Shown here: in pieces, positions 37,316-46,271 of the stretch
Numbering within the stretch: position 1 is the first letter of the stretch
How the letters are laid out: each line of letters starts with the position of its first letter
Assembly: GCA_034769895.1 (NCBI GenBank)
Contig: CM068371.1
Span: 402,891,469 to 402,955,468, forward strand
DNA length: 64,000 nt
Reading direction: 5' to 3'
DNA from: Magicicada septendecula
Lineage: Eukaryota; Arthropoda; Insecta; Hemiptera; Cicadidae
Notes under the pieces: generated by a model
Databases searched by the model: none
What the model saw: only the letters and a program-made list of their open reading frames with translations
Told to the model about the DNA's origin: nothing
Program-made: the position numbers and the translations under genes

Positions 37316-38049
37316 GCCATTACACGAACTTGGTTATCTTGTTCTTCTTTTTCCATTCTTGCCTCAACTCCAATTTTAATTAGTTCCATCTTCTCTTCAG
37401 TGGTATCTAATCTTTGGTTAGTTTCTACTAATTTCTTCTCTGCCTCTTCCTTATATGCCTCTACTCTTTGGCTTAACGTATTATTGACCAGTTCAATTTT
37501 ACCTTCTAGATTTTCTCTTAATTCTTTATTGAAATTCTCCATCTTAACCTCAATTTTTTTTAAATTCTCATTATTCTCTTCAAATTTTGCATTCATCTCT
37601 TCTCTTTGCCCTTCAACCGCTTCCTTCAGTTCATGGTATTGTTCATTCATGGTTTGTTTTAAGTTTTCCTCCTGTTTTCTAAAATTTTCATTAGTTTGTT
37701 TATTCTGTTCCTTCAAAGTTTCCTCCTGTTTCCTAAAATTTTCGTCTATTTTATCATTTGTTTGTTTATTGCTTTCCATAATAATTCTCAACATCTCCTG
37801 CATGCTCATATCTTCTTTTTGGGTGGATTTATCTGGTTGGTCCCCTTGGGCATCCTCTTCCACTATTTCCTTTTCCGTATCCATAACTACTTCGGTTTCT
37901 TCTATATCACCTGTCTGTTGGTCCATTTCACTGTCCGTAACTAATTCTATTTCTTGTTCCTGTCCACCTTCTTCAATCTCCTTTTCTTCTGCCCTCTTCT
38001 TCGATTTTCCTCGGGTATTAGGCATTTCTTGTTTTCTCATAACTGCCAA
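37264..38049 (-). pseudogene. gag: E0 gag fragment fused to LTR sequence
   Basis: Residues 1 to about 245 are the N-terminal and coiled-coil part of the array Gag, differing from the full copies at a KK/KQ position. After the junction at 37,315 the frame reads LTR sequence for about 16 codons (KINKILYLYLLKRQLV) and stops. About 5.5 kb covering the gag end, all of pol and most of the 3' LTR is missing relative to a full unit. It is a dead deletion copy at the array edge. Confidence 0.85.
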
Positions 38050-38226
38050 CGATAATTAGACTTTTTGATATATCTTTTTTATTAAATATCGAAATTCTTT
38101 TCTAATTACCGCCCTTTTACGTTGAGCGCCAATTCTGTAACGTACCGCTTAATGTGAGGTGTGCACTTGCGAGTATATTGCAATTACAAGCTTTGTTAAT
38201 TCCGCCCCACAGTTGTACGCCAATTC
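38050..38226 (-). other. E0 leader between LTR1 and gag
   Basis: 177-base 5' leader. It contains the primer-site module adjoining the LTR end and a further module at 38,127-38,141. It is the same length in E1-E3. Confidence 0.7.
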
Positions 38227-38369
38227 TGTAACGTACGGTTTCTGCGAGAGGCGGGTGTTAGCGAAACGTCCTTCTCATTCAAGCCCCAAATGTTGGGTTC
38301 GCCAATTCTGTAACGTAAAATGAGCAGTCGCTATTTTTCAAGCCCCGCGATGGACGCCAATTCTGTAAC
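38127..38369 (-). repeat. four LTR-end/primer-site modules at the LTR1 boundary
   Basis: The 15-mer GTTACAGAATTGGCG (minus strand) occurs at 38,127, 38,218, 38,300 and 38,355. Each is followed by a different tRNA-Lys-like continuation, and the longer CTTAATGTGAGGTGTGCACT context (plus strand) accompanies the first and last. The true LTR end falls inside the module at 38,218, so two modules lie inside the LTR and one in the leader. Confidence 0.85.
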
Positions 38370-39525
38370 GTTCCGCTTAATGTGAGGTGTGCACTTGCGA
38401 AAGTGTTATTGTATGCCTCACGCAGTATGCGTCACTTTTGAATTATACTAACTGACATTTTAAAAGGTATAAATAAAGGATTTTGTTTATCTTGTTTTAC
38501 TCAATCTAAAAGAAATCGAGAGTGTGTGATTTGGGGTCAAGGAGGTAATTTGTTCAGCCTTATGCAGAAGAGAGAGTAAGTATCATTATTGCCCCTCAGT
38601 TGTGACGATTTCTTCTGTATGTTGTGCTGAAATTTTCATTAACTACCCACTACAATAAATTATAACACGTTATAATTCAATATTAATTTTCAATAATATT
38701 GCTTTATTGATTATTGATTTTTGTCTCCTGCCACCAAAATATAGGTATCACAATTAATCTTATTTGAAAAAAAAAAAAATCATCTCGACTTTACCGAGTA
38801 AACATAGATCTGTCTAAGGAACAAAACATATATGTTGTTATTTACCCAATATTACGCTATAATAAAAAACATCAGTTATTACATAATTCTTAATAATTCC
38901 CCAGGGTTCAGGGTGAATTCTTTGTGTTATGAGAGTGTCAGAAATGGATAATTGCTACGCTTTACAAATATCAAAAAATTAATAAATAATTTTGTTTATT
39001 TTTCAAATATTACGTAGTTTCCGGAATTGCCGTAAGAGAGCAGCATGTATTTGTTTACTTTGAAAGAAACATATGATAAAATGAATATTTTTTGTTCTAT
39101 TTCACTGTTAAAAAACGAGTTTTCTTCTGGACTTATTACGAAAAAATGTTTATATTACCTCGCTCCGTGTTGTCCTTACTGGATTGAAGTTTTATTCTGT
39201 GATGAGGTACGTCTTGTGTTATTATTTCCTTTTCGTTTGGAGTATTTTCTAATTGTCTACTGGAAGTAGGCCGAACTATATTGGATCCTCAGAATGTTTT
39301 CATCCACTGGTTTTTAATGTATATCACCATTTAATTTGGATTCCTCAGGTATAATTAGTTAGTATTCACTTTGTTTATTACTCTTGCGTGAATTTCGCCT
39401 CCTCCAACGTCCAAAAAAGGTTATTTTTTATAATTTTTGTCGCATCGTTTCTTCAACTCTCCGGTTTTTCAAAATTTTTATATCTTATGATTTACTTTAT
39501 TGGGACCGGGTTATGTACCGTTACA
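38227..39525 (-). repeat. LTR1 (1,299 bp), shared by E0 and E1
   Basis: Plus-strand ends TGTAACGTAC...GTACCGTTACA form an imperfect terminal inverted repeat with TG...CA. On the minus strand it is preceded by the polypurine tract at 39,531-39,541 and followed by GAAT and the primer-site TGGCGTACAACTGTGGGGC. It contains an A13 run (38,767-38,779). The 4-5 bases between LTR ends and polypurine tract or primer site are more than the usual two. Confidence 0.9.
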
Positions 39526-39530
39526 TAAAG

Positions 39531-39546
39531 CCCCCCCCCCCACTAG
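39531..39546 (-). promoter_or_regulatory. E1 polypurine tract
   Basis: The minus strand reads TAGTG followed by 11 G just before the 3' LTR, the expected primer for plus-strand DNA synthesis. The G run length varies between units: 11 (E1), 11 (E2), 8 (E3) and 10 (E4). Confidence 0.8.
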
Positions 39547-39563
39547 AACAAATTTATTTTAGT

Positions 39564-42500
39564 TCAACTCGTTGATAGAAATAAATTGTTGATTTGTTCA
39601 AGTCTCCTAATGCTCTTGACTTTGTTTTCATAATAGTGTTTCATTTCCGACTGATTATACACTCCCTTCATTTTATTATTGGTAATTGTTTTAATTTCGT
39701 AAGTATTATTACCCTTCACCTGGGTTATGAGGTAAGGGCCAGTATAAAGTAGCAATAACTTCCGGGCGATACCCTCTATAGAACTGGGTAGTTGTCTATT
39801 TTTTATTAGTACTTTATCTCCCAACTGGTATGTATCCAATCTTCTCCTTTTTACTTGATCCCTTTTTTGTTGAAGTTCCACTTTATGTAACACTCTGTTG
39901 TGCATTTCCACTTGGTCGAATTCTACTCTCTCTCCTGGAGGGAAATTTATCAATGACATAATTTCTCTTGGTGGTGGTTTATCAAACATTATTTGATAAG
40001 GGCTAGTACCGATATTGTCATGGTATGACCAATTAAGAAAAGTCTCGGCTGGTTCAATATACTGACTCCAGTTTTTATGTTCTTGATGACAGTAGGTGCG
40101 TAGAATTCTGCCAACTTCCCTTAATACACGCTCAGCAGGATTGCTACTAGGGTGGTACACGGATGTCTTGTACGTTCTTATTTGCCAATTTCTCAATTCT
40201 TCCTTCCACCTTTTCCCCCGAAATTGCGTTCCATGATCCGTTATAATCATTTCCGGTCTTCCCACCTCAGGTAAGTATTTTTTTATAATTACTTCTAGAA
40301 TTTTCTTCGTTGTAGCTCTACTAATAGCGTAGAGTTTTGTGTATTTCGTATAATGATCAAATAATATGATGATATATTTATATTTATGTCTTCCTCCACT
40401 TCTGGGAAAAGGTCCGCAGATATCCAAAAAAATCTTTTCAAGTTTTTTATTAGATGTTATAGTAATCATGGTGCCTGTTTTCTTCTCATTATTTACTTTT
40501 ACAAGCTGACAAATGTTACAGGTTTTTACTATCTCTCTTACTCTTTTATTTATAGCTTTCACGTAACAATGTTCAGATAAAGCTTTAATAACTTTGAGTG
40601 ATCCCATATGGCCATACCTTTCATGATAATCCTGAATCAATGCTACTTCTGTTGCTGCTGGTACATATATCTTCCAGACATGATCCTTAATGGTAGGACG
40701 AATAAAAAGGATCTCTTCATAAACACAAAAAAATTTCATTATTATAGGGTCATGTTGTAATATTCTTTCCTTAATTTTTGTTAATTTATTGTCACTTTGT
40801 TGATCGATTTTTATTTTATTAATTATATCTTGTAACTCCTTTGCCATCTTAATTATGTGATATATTTTTCCAATGCTTTCTGGTTCTATTTCACAAGTTC
40901 CTTTTTCAAGGTTAATCCGGGATAATCGGTCTGCTGTTACATTCTTCTTACCTGGAATATATTCCCAGTCTAAATTATATTCTTGAAGTATTAATGCCCA
41001 TCTAGTAAGTCTGCCGTGATTAAGTTTACAATTCTTTAAAAATGAAATTGATCTGTGATCAGTTCTGATAGTCACTGGGTATCCCAAAATAAATGTTCGA
41101 AATTTTATACATGAGAACACAACACTCAGCAGTTCTTTTTCGGTTACTGTATAATTTCTCTCACAACTACTTAGTACTCTGCTTGCAAAACTGATAACTC
41201 CATGATTTCCTTCTTCATCTTCCTGATATAGCTCACTCCCAAGGCTAATGTTACTAGCATCACAATTTATGAAAAAAGTTTATTAAAATTTGGGTGATGT
41301 AACATGATGCAATCAAGACATTTATTTTTTACTATCTGGAAATTATTATCTTCACTTTCTTCCCATTTCCACTTGTTTTTCTTTGAAAGTAAATATTGAA
41401 ATTTAGCTGTTATTTCTGAATAACTCTGTTGAAATTTTCTATAATAGTTGCATATCCCCAAAAAGGATTGTAATTGTTTCAAGTTTCTGGGTTTGGGAAA
41501 ATCTTGAATAGCCTTTATTTTTTCAGGAGATAGTTTAATTCCAGTAGCAGATAAAATGAACCCTAAAAATGGTAGTTCATGGGTGATAAACTTAGATTTA
41601 TCCAGTTTTAAAGTAATATTATGTTGCAAAAGTTTATCTAACACTGTTTCCACTCGGTTACAATGCTCCTTCCAAGTACAAGACGTAATTAGTATGTCAT
41701 CCACATATATGGTAGTAAAATCTAAGACTTCCTTACCCAAAATTTGGTCCATGCATTGAATGAACACAGCCACAGAATTTACCAATCCAAAAGGCAAACG
41801 CTTAAAATGATAATTTCGTCCTTCGAATATGAAAGCAACATATTGTCTGCTGTTAGGGTGCAATTCTATTTGCCAGTATCCACAGACTGCATCCCAAGTA
41901 CTCATGTACTTGCATCCAAAAAATCTTTTCATAATCTCCTCAATCTCACCTGGAGACGTGCGATCGTTAATGAGCATTTTATTCAACTCCCGAGCATCGA
42001 GACATAGTCTAACTTGACCATCTTTCTTCGGTATAGCCACCAATGGGCTGGTATATGGAGAGTTACTTCTTTCAGTTATGTCTTCCAATATCATTTGAAT
42101 TTCTTTCCTTGCTGCCTCTTTCAAAGCTTGAGCAATAGGGTATGATCGTTTATTAAAATTTACATTTTCTTTAAATTTTAGTTCACACAAGAAGTTTTTA
42201 GCTTTTCCTGGTGATTCTGAGAATACTGGTTTATATTTATTATAAATTTTTATAAGTTGTTGTTTCTGTTCTATACTAATTATTTCCGGTGCCTGCCTAT
42301 TCTGAAACTCCATTATTTCTTCTATCTTCTCTTTCCAAATCTTTGATTCTGTTACTTCTATATTATTACCTAGGGTTAATCTATTATTCTCCCTAACAAA
42401 AAATGAGCTCGGACACTGAGGGGCACTTTGGCTACCAATTATCTCAGCCGTTAACTCACCATTTTCTGTGCTCAAGGTTACTAAACCCCTGGCCAGATTT

Positions 42501-42997
42501 ATAATTGCAGTGTGTCGCCGTAGCATATCACACCCTATTAACACCCTAAACGGTAGCCCTTTCGCTACTAAAAATCCCATAGGTATTCCTATTCCATTAG
42601 TGGTAACATTCAAAGACACTTGTTTTTTGATTGTTTTATTTTGTTTCCCGGTAGCACCAACAATTGTTAAATTGTTAATTGGTAAAGTAGGTATTCTCTC
42701 AGTAGTTAACTCAGTAATACGATCTAATTCTAATTGATCAATAATTGAAATATTGGCCCCTGTATCAATCATGGCCTCTGCTGACACTCCATTTAATTTT
42801 ATTTGTATATAGACTATGTCATTGTTCGGTGATGACTCTTTGACTACTCTTTCTTCCATTAACTCGGACTGTATATTTTTTAGAAAATTATTTCTGATAA
42901 TGGTTATTGGTTTATTCAAATTAGTATTATAATTGGGTGTATGGTAAATTCTGTGCCCTGTTGTTTCTAGCAGTGACGGGCAATCACATCTTCTCAC
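39564..42997 (-). pseudogene. pol: E1 pol (protease, RT, RNase H, integrase), frameshifted
   Basis: The upstream part (41,267-42,997) carries protease DTGA at residues ~78-81 with the LIGCDML flap partner, and reverse transcriptase with STWDAVCGYWQI, LPFGL and YVDD (~431-434). One base is missing at 41,277/41,278 relative to E4, which ends this frame at residue 576, at the RNase H start. The second part (39,564-41,120 and a little beyond) has RNase H TDHRS and VTADRLSR, an integrase HHCC zinc finger (H-x4-H, C-x2-C), catalytic D, D, E and a GPYLI C-terminal motif. Private changes include Cys for Phe near residue 560. Without frameshift correction, RNase H and integrase are not made from E1. 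Confidence 0.9.
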
Positions 42998-43015
42998 TGC
43001 TGGTACCCGTTTCCC
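42954..43015 (-). promoter_or_regulatory. E1 gag-pol -1 frameshift signal
   Basis: The slippery heptamer G GGA AAC (43,009-43,015, minus strand) sits in the gag-tail frame, and a -1 slip enters the pol frame exactly. A 7-base spacer is followed by stem AGCAGTGA (42,994-43,001) pairing with TCACTGCT (42,969-42,976). Loop bases TGCCC (42,978-42,982) can pair with GGGCA (42,954-42,958), giving an H-type pseudoknot. The gag-tail stop overlaps the stem. All elements match the retroviral arrangement. Confidence 0.7.
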
Positions 43016-43526
43016 CTATTTATATCATTACTATTGGTTGCTTCAACATTTTCATTATGTTGAATGTTGTTTATCGGTATCCTTTCTTCATCCCTCTCTC
43101 TGGATCTAGGTTGATCGATGTTCATACTCCTTTGTGGACCTTCGTCTCTATGATAATAATCATGTCTGTAATTCTGTCGATTATTATTAGACCATCTTCC
43201 GCGATATCTGTTATTGAAATAACTCTGTTGTTAGCATGTACATAATTAACTCGGGGCCTATTCTCTCTTGGTGGTTCATTCCTCCGCTCCTCGGTATTCC
43301 CTGACCTCCATCTACTTCTCCTATAATAAGATTCCTGTTCATAATTTTCTAGCAGCGTTTCCATGCCTCCAATAGTTTTGATTTGTCCACTCAAGCGTGC
43401 ACTTATGATCTTTTCTTCAAAATGATACGCCATTTTGGTCACTAGACACTCTTCAGGTATCTTAGGGTCTAGATACTTGGCGATACACACCTTCCCTAAA
43501 AAGTAAGCAGTAGGTGTTTGTCCCAC
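42994..43526 (-). pseudogene. gag: E1 distal gag (capsid end and Arg/Asn-rich tail), out of frame
   Basis: 43,122-43,526 continues the capsid-like domain in another frame (GQTPTAYFLGK, IPEECLVTKMAYHFEEKIIS, ETLLENYEQESYYRRSRWRS), a pattern found in many insect Gypsy Gag proteins. After VNYVHA the sensible frame changes again to an Arg/Asn/Tyr-rich, RNA-binding-like tail (42,994-43,230; RGRWSNNNRQNYRHDYYHRD) with no CCHC knuckle. That tail ends at TGA just past the -1 frameshift site. The GTG at its nominal start is not a real initiation codon; upstream it reads on to a TAG. Confidence 0.7.
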
Positions 43527-43585
43527 TGTACGGTCATACCTACCATGACAGATATCGTCCTAATAATGTTTTGTACTGATTCTGA

Positions 43586-44758
43586 TCAGTACTTAAGTTT
43601 GAACATAGTTTTGAAACCCTCATAATCACACACCTCGTTCCTAATTGCTGTCCACCAATTATCATTGATATTTTTGAACGATTCGTCTAATAGACCTTTT
43701 ATCATATTCCATCGATTCTCCTTTGATCTGTTCAAAATTTCATCTACTCTCCCTAAAAATTCAAGTGGGTTTCTGCGATAATCCCGAAAGTTTACACTTT
43801 CCTTATTGTCTGGATAAACATGATGACTGCTGCATGCAGATCTAGCACTTATTCTATCTACATCACATTGAAAATTGGTTTGTATTTGTTGCAAACTATC
43901 TAATTTCACTGCTTGGCTATCACATTGATTTTTTACATTCTCTACAGTTTTATGAAACTCTGAAAATTTACAGTTTAGACTGCTTTTAATGCTATCTAAC
44001 TGGTCATTATTTTCTTGTCGTATGGCCATTACACGAACTTGGTTATCTTGTTCTTCTTTTTCCATTCTTGCCTCAACTCCAATTTTAATTAGTTCCATCT
44101 TCTCTTCAGTGGTATCTAATCTTTGGTTAGTTTCTACTAATTTCTTCTCTGCCTCTTCCTTATATGCCTCTACTCTTTGGCTTAACGTATTATTGACCAG
44201 TTCAATTTTACCTTCTAGATTTTCTCTTAATTCTTTATTGAAATTCTCCATCTTAACCTCAATTTGTTTTAAATTCTCATTATTCTCTTCAAATTTTGCA
44301 TTCATCTCTTCTCTTTGCCCTTCAACCGCTTCCTTCAGTTCATGGTATTGTTCATTCATGGTTTGTTTTAAGTTTTCCTCCTGTTTTCTAAAATTTTCAT
44401 TAGTTTGTTTATTCTGTTCCTTCAAAGTTTCCTCCTGTTTCCTAAAATTTTCGTCTATTTTATCATTTGTTTGTTTATTGCTTTCCATAATAATTCTCAA
44501 CATCTCCTGCATGCTCATATCTTCTTTTTGGGTGGATTTATCTGGTTGGTCCCCTTGGGCATCCTCTTCCACTATTTCCTTTTCCGTATCCATAACTACT
44601 TCGGTTTCTTCTATATCACCTGTCTGTTGGTCCATTTCACTGTCCGTAACTAATTCTATTTCTTGTTCCTGTCCACCTTCTTCAATCTCCTTTTCTTCTG
44701 CCCTCTTCTTCGATTTTCCTCGGGTATTAGGCATTTCTTGTTTTCTCATAACTGCCAA
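43586..44758 (-). CDS. gag: E1 Gag N-terminal part, 390 aa
   Basis: It starts at MAVMRKQEMPNTRGKSKKRA, 177 bases after LTR2. Residues ~1-90 are highly charged, ~95-235 form a long Glu/Lys/Gln/Asn-rich coiled coil with repeated FRKQEE units, and from ~330 a capsid-like NPLEFLGRVDEIL begins. It stops at TGA (43,586-43,588) right after FKLKY, where related Gag proteins have a tryptophan and continue. The product would therefore lack most of the capsid domain. The same stop is in every unit. Gag normally assembles the cytoplasmic particle; whether this short form can is doubtful. Confidence 0.8.
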   Translation of the reverse strand: MAVMRKQEMPNTRGKSKKRAEEKEIEEGGQEQEIELVTDSEMDQQTGDIEETEVVMDTEKEIVEEDAQGDQPDKSTQKEDMSMQEMLRIIMESNKQTNDKIDENFRKQEETLKEQNKQTNENFRKQEENLKQTMNEQYHELKEAVEGQREEMNAKFEENNENLKQIEVKMENFNKELRENLEGKIELVNNTLSQRVEAYKEEAEKKLVETNQRLDTTEEKMELIKIGVEARMEKEEQDNQVRVMAIRQENNDQLDSIKSSLNCKFSEFHKTVENVKNQCDSQAVKLDSLQQIQTNFQCDVDRISARSACSSHHVYPDNKESVNFRDYRRNPLEFLGRVDEILNRSKENRWNMIKGLLDESFKNINDNWWTAIRNEVCDYEGFKTMFKLKY

Positions 44759-44935
44759 CGATAATTAGACTTTTTGATATATCTTTTTTATTAAATATCG
44801 AAATTCTTTTCTAATTACCGCCCTTTTACGTTGAGCGCCAATTCTGTAACGTACCGCTTAATGTGAGGTGTGCACTTGCGAGTATATTGCAATTACAAGC
44901 TTTGTTAATTCCGCCCCACAGTTGTACGCCAATTC
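44759..44935 (-). other. E1 leader with primer-binding site
   Basis: The site TGGCGTACAACTGTGGGGC (44,913-44,931, minus strand) lies 4 bases from the LTR end. It resembles the tRNA-Lys-type TGGCGCCCAACGTGGGGC with two substitutions and one extra base. Confidence 0.6.
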
Positions 44936-45078
44936 TGTAACGTACGGTTTCTGCGAGAGGCGGGTGTTAGCGAAACGTCCTTCTCATTCAAGCCCCAAAT
45001 GTTGGGTTCGCCAATTCTGTAACGTAAAATGAGCAGTCGCTATTTTTCAAGCCCCGCGATGGACGCCAATTCTGTAAC
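44836..45078 (-). repeat. four LTR-end/primer-site modules at the LTR2 boundary
   Basis: Same arrangement as at LTR1, with modules starting at 44,836, 44,927, 45,009 and 45,064. Confidence 0.85.
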
Positions 45079-46233
45079 GTTCCGCTTAATGTGAGGTGTG
45101 CACTTGCGAAAGTGTTATTGTATGCCTCACGCAGTATGCGTCACTTTTGAATTATACTAACTGACATTTTAAAAGGTATAAATAAAGGATTTTGTTTATC
45201 TTGTTTTACTCAATCTAAAAGAAATCGAGAGTGTGTGATTTGGGGTCAAGGAGGTAATTTGTTCAGCCTTATGCAGAAGAGAGAGTAAGTATCATTATTG
45301 CCCCTCAGTTGTGACGATTTCTTCTGTATGTTGTGCTGAAATTTTCATTAACTACCCACTACAATAAATTATAACACGTTATAATTCAATATTAATTTTC
45401 AATAATATTGCTTTATTGATTATTGATTTTTGTCTCCTGCCACCAAAATATAGGTATCACAATTAATCTTATTTGAAAAAAAAAAAATCATCTCGACTTT
45501 ACCGAGTAAACATAGATCTGTCTAAGGAACAAAACATATATGTTGTTATTTACCCAATATTACGCTATAATAAAAAACATCAGTTATTACATAATTCTTA
45601 ATAATTCCCCAGGGTTCAGGGTGAATTCTTTGTGTTATGAGAGTGTCAGAAATGGATAATTGCTACGCTTTACAAATATCAAAAAATTAATAAATAATTT
45701 TGTTTATTTTTCAAATATTACGTAGTTTCCGGAATTGCCGTAAGAGAGCAGCATGTATTTGTTTACTTTGAAAGAAACATATGATAAAATGAATATTTTT
45801 TGTTCTATTTCACTGTTAAAAAACGAGTTTTCTTCTGGACTTATTACGAAAAAATGTTTATATTACCTCGCTCCGTGTTGTCCTTACTGGATTGAAGTTT
45901 TATTCTGTGATGAGGTACGTCTTGTGTTATTATTTCCTTTTCGTTTGGAGTATTTTCTAATTGTCTACTGGAAGTAGGCCGAACTATATTGGATCCTCAG
46001 AATGTTTTCATCCACTGGTTTTTAATGTATATCACCATTTAATTTGGATTCCTCAGGTATAATTAGTTAGTATTCACTTTGTTTATTACTCTTGCGTGAA
46101 TTTCGCCTCCTCCAACGTCCAAAAAAGGTTATTTTTTATAATTTTTGTCGCATCGTTTCTTCAACTCTCCGGTTTTTCAAAATTTTTATATCTTATGATT
46201 TACTTTATTGGGACCGGGTTATGTACCGTTACA
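44936..46233 (-). repeat. LTR2 (1,298 bp), shared by E1 and E2
   Basis: Identical to LTR1 as far as I compared, apart from one base fewer in the A run (A12). Confidence 0.9.
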
Positions 46234-46271
46234 TAAAGCCCCCCCCCCCACTAGAACAAATTTATTTTAGT

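Noticed and set aside
37304..38059. 251-259 codon plus-strand open frames opposite gag, repeated in each unit
   Set aside because: They are exact antisense of the coiled-coil Gag region; the Ser/Phe/Leu-rich composition is what the complement of Glu/Lys/Gln codons gives.
38127..38369. Regularly repeated 15-mers suggesting a CRISPR-like array
   Set aside because: Only four copies with unequal spacing, located at an LTR boundary, with the terminal CA and primer-site sequence of a retrotransposon.
39526..39563. Possible env gene between pol and 3' LTR
   Set aside because: Only 38 bases separate the pol stop from the LTR and they hold the polypurine tract; there is no room for env.
44913..44931. 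tRNA-like sequence
   Set aside because: It is a primer-binding site complementary to a tRNA 3' end, not a tRNA gene; no cloverleaf can be drawn.
45753..45977. 74-codon plus-strand frame inside every LTR
   Set aside because: It lies antisense to the element within the LTR, has no known domain, and is conserved only because the LTRs are identical.
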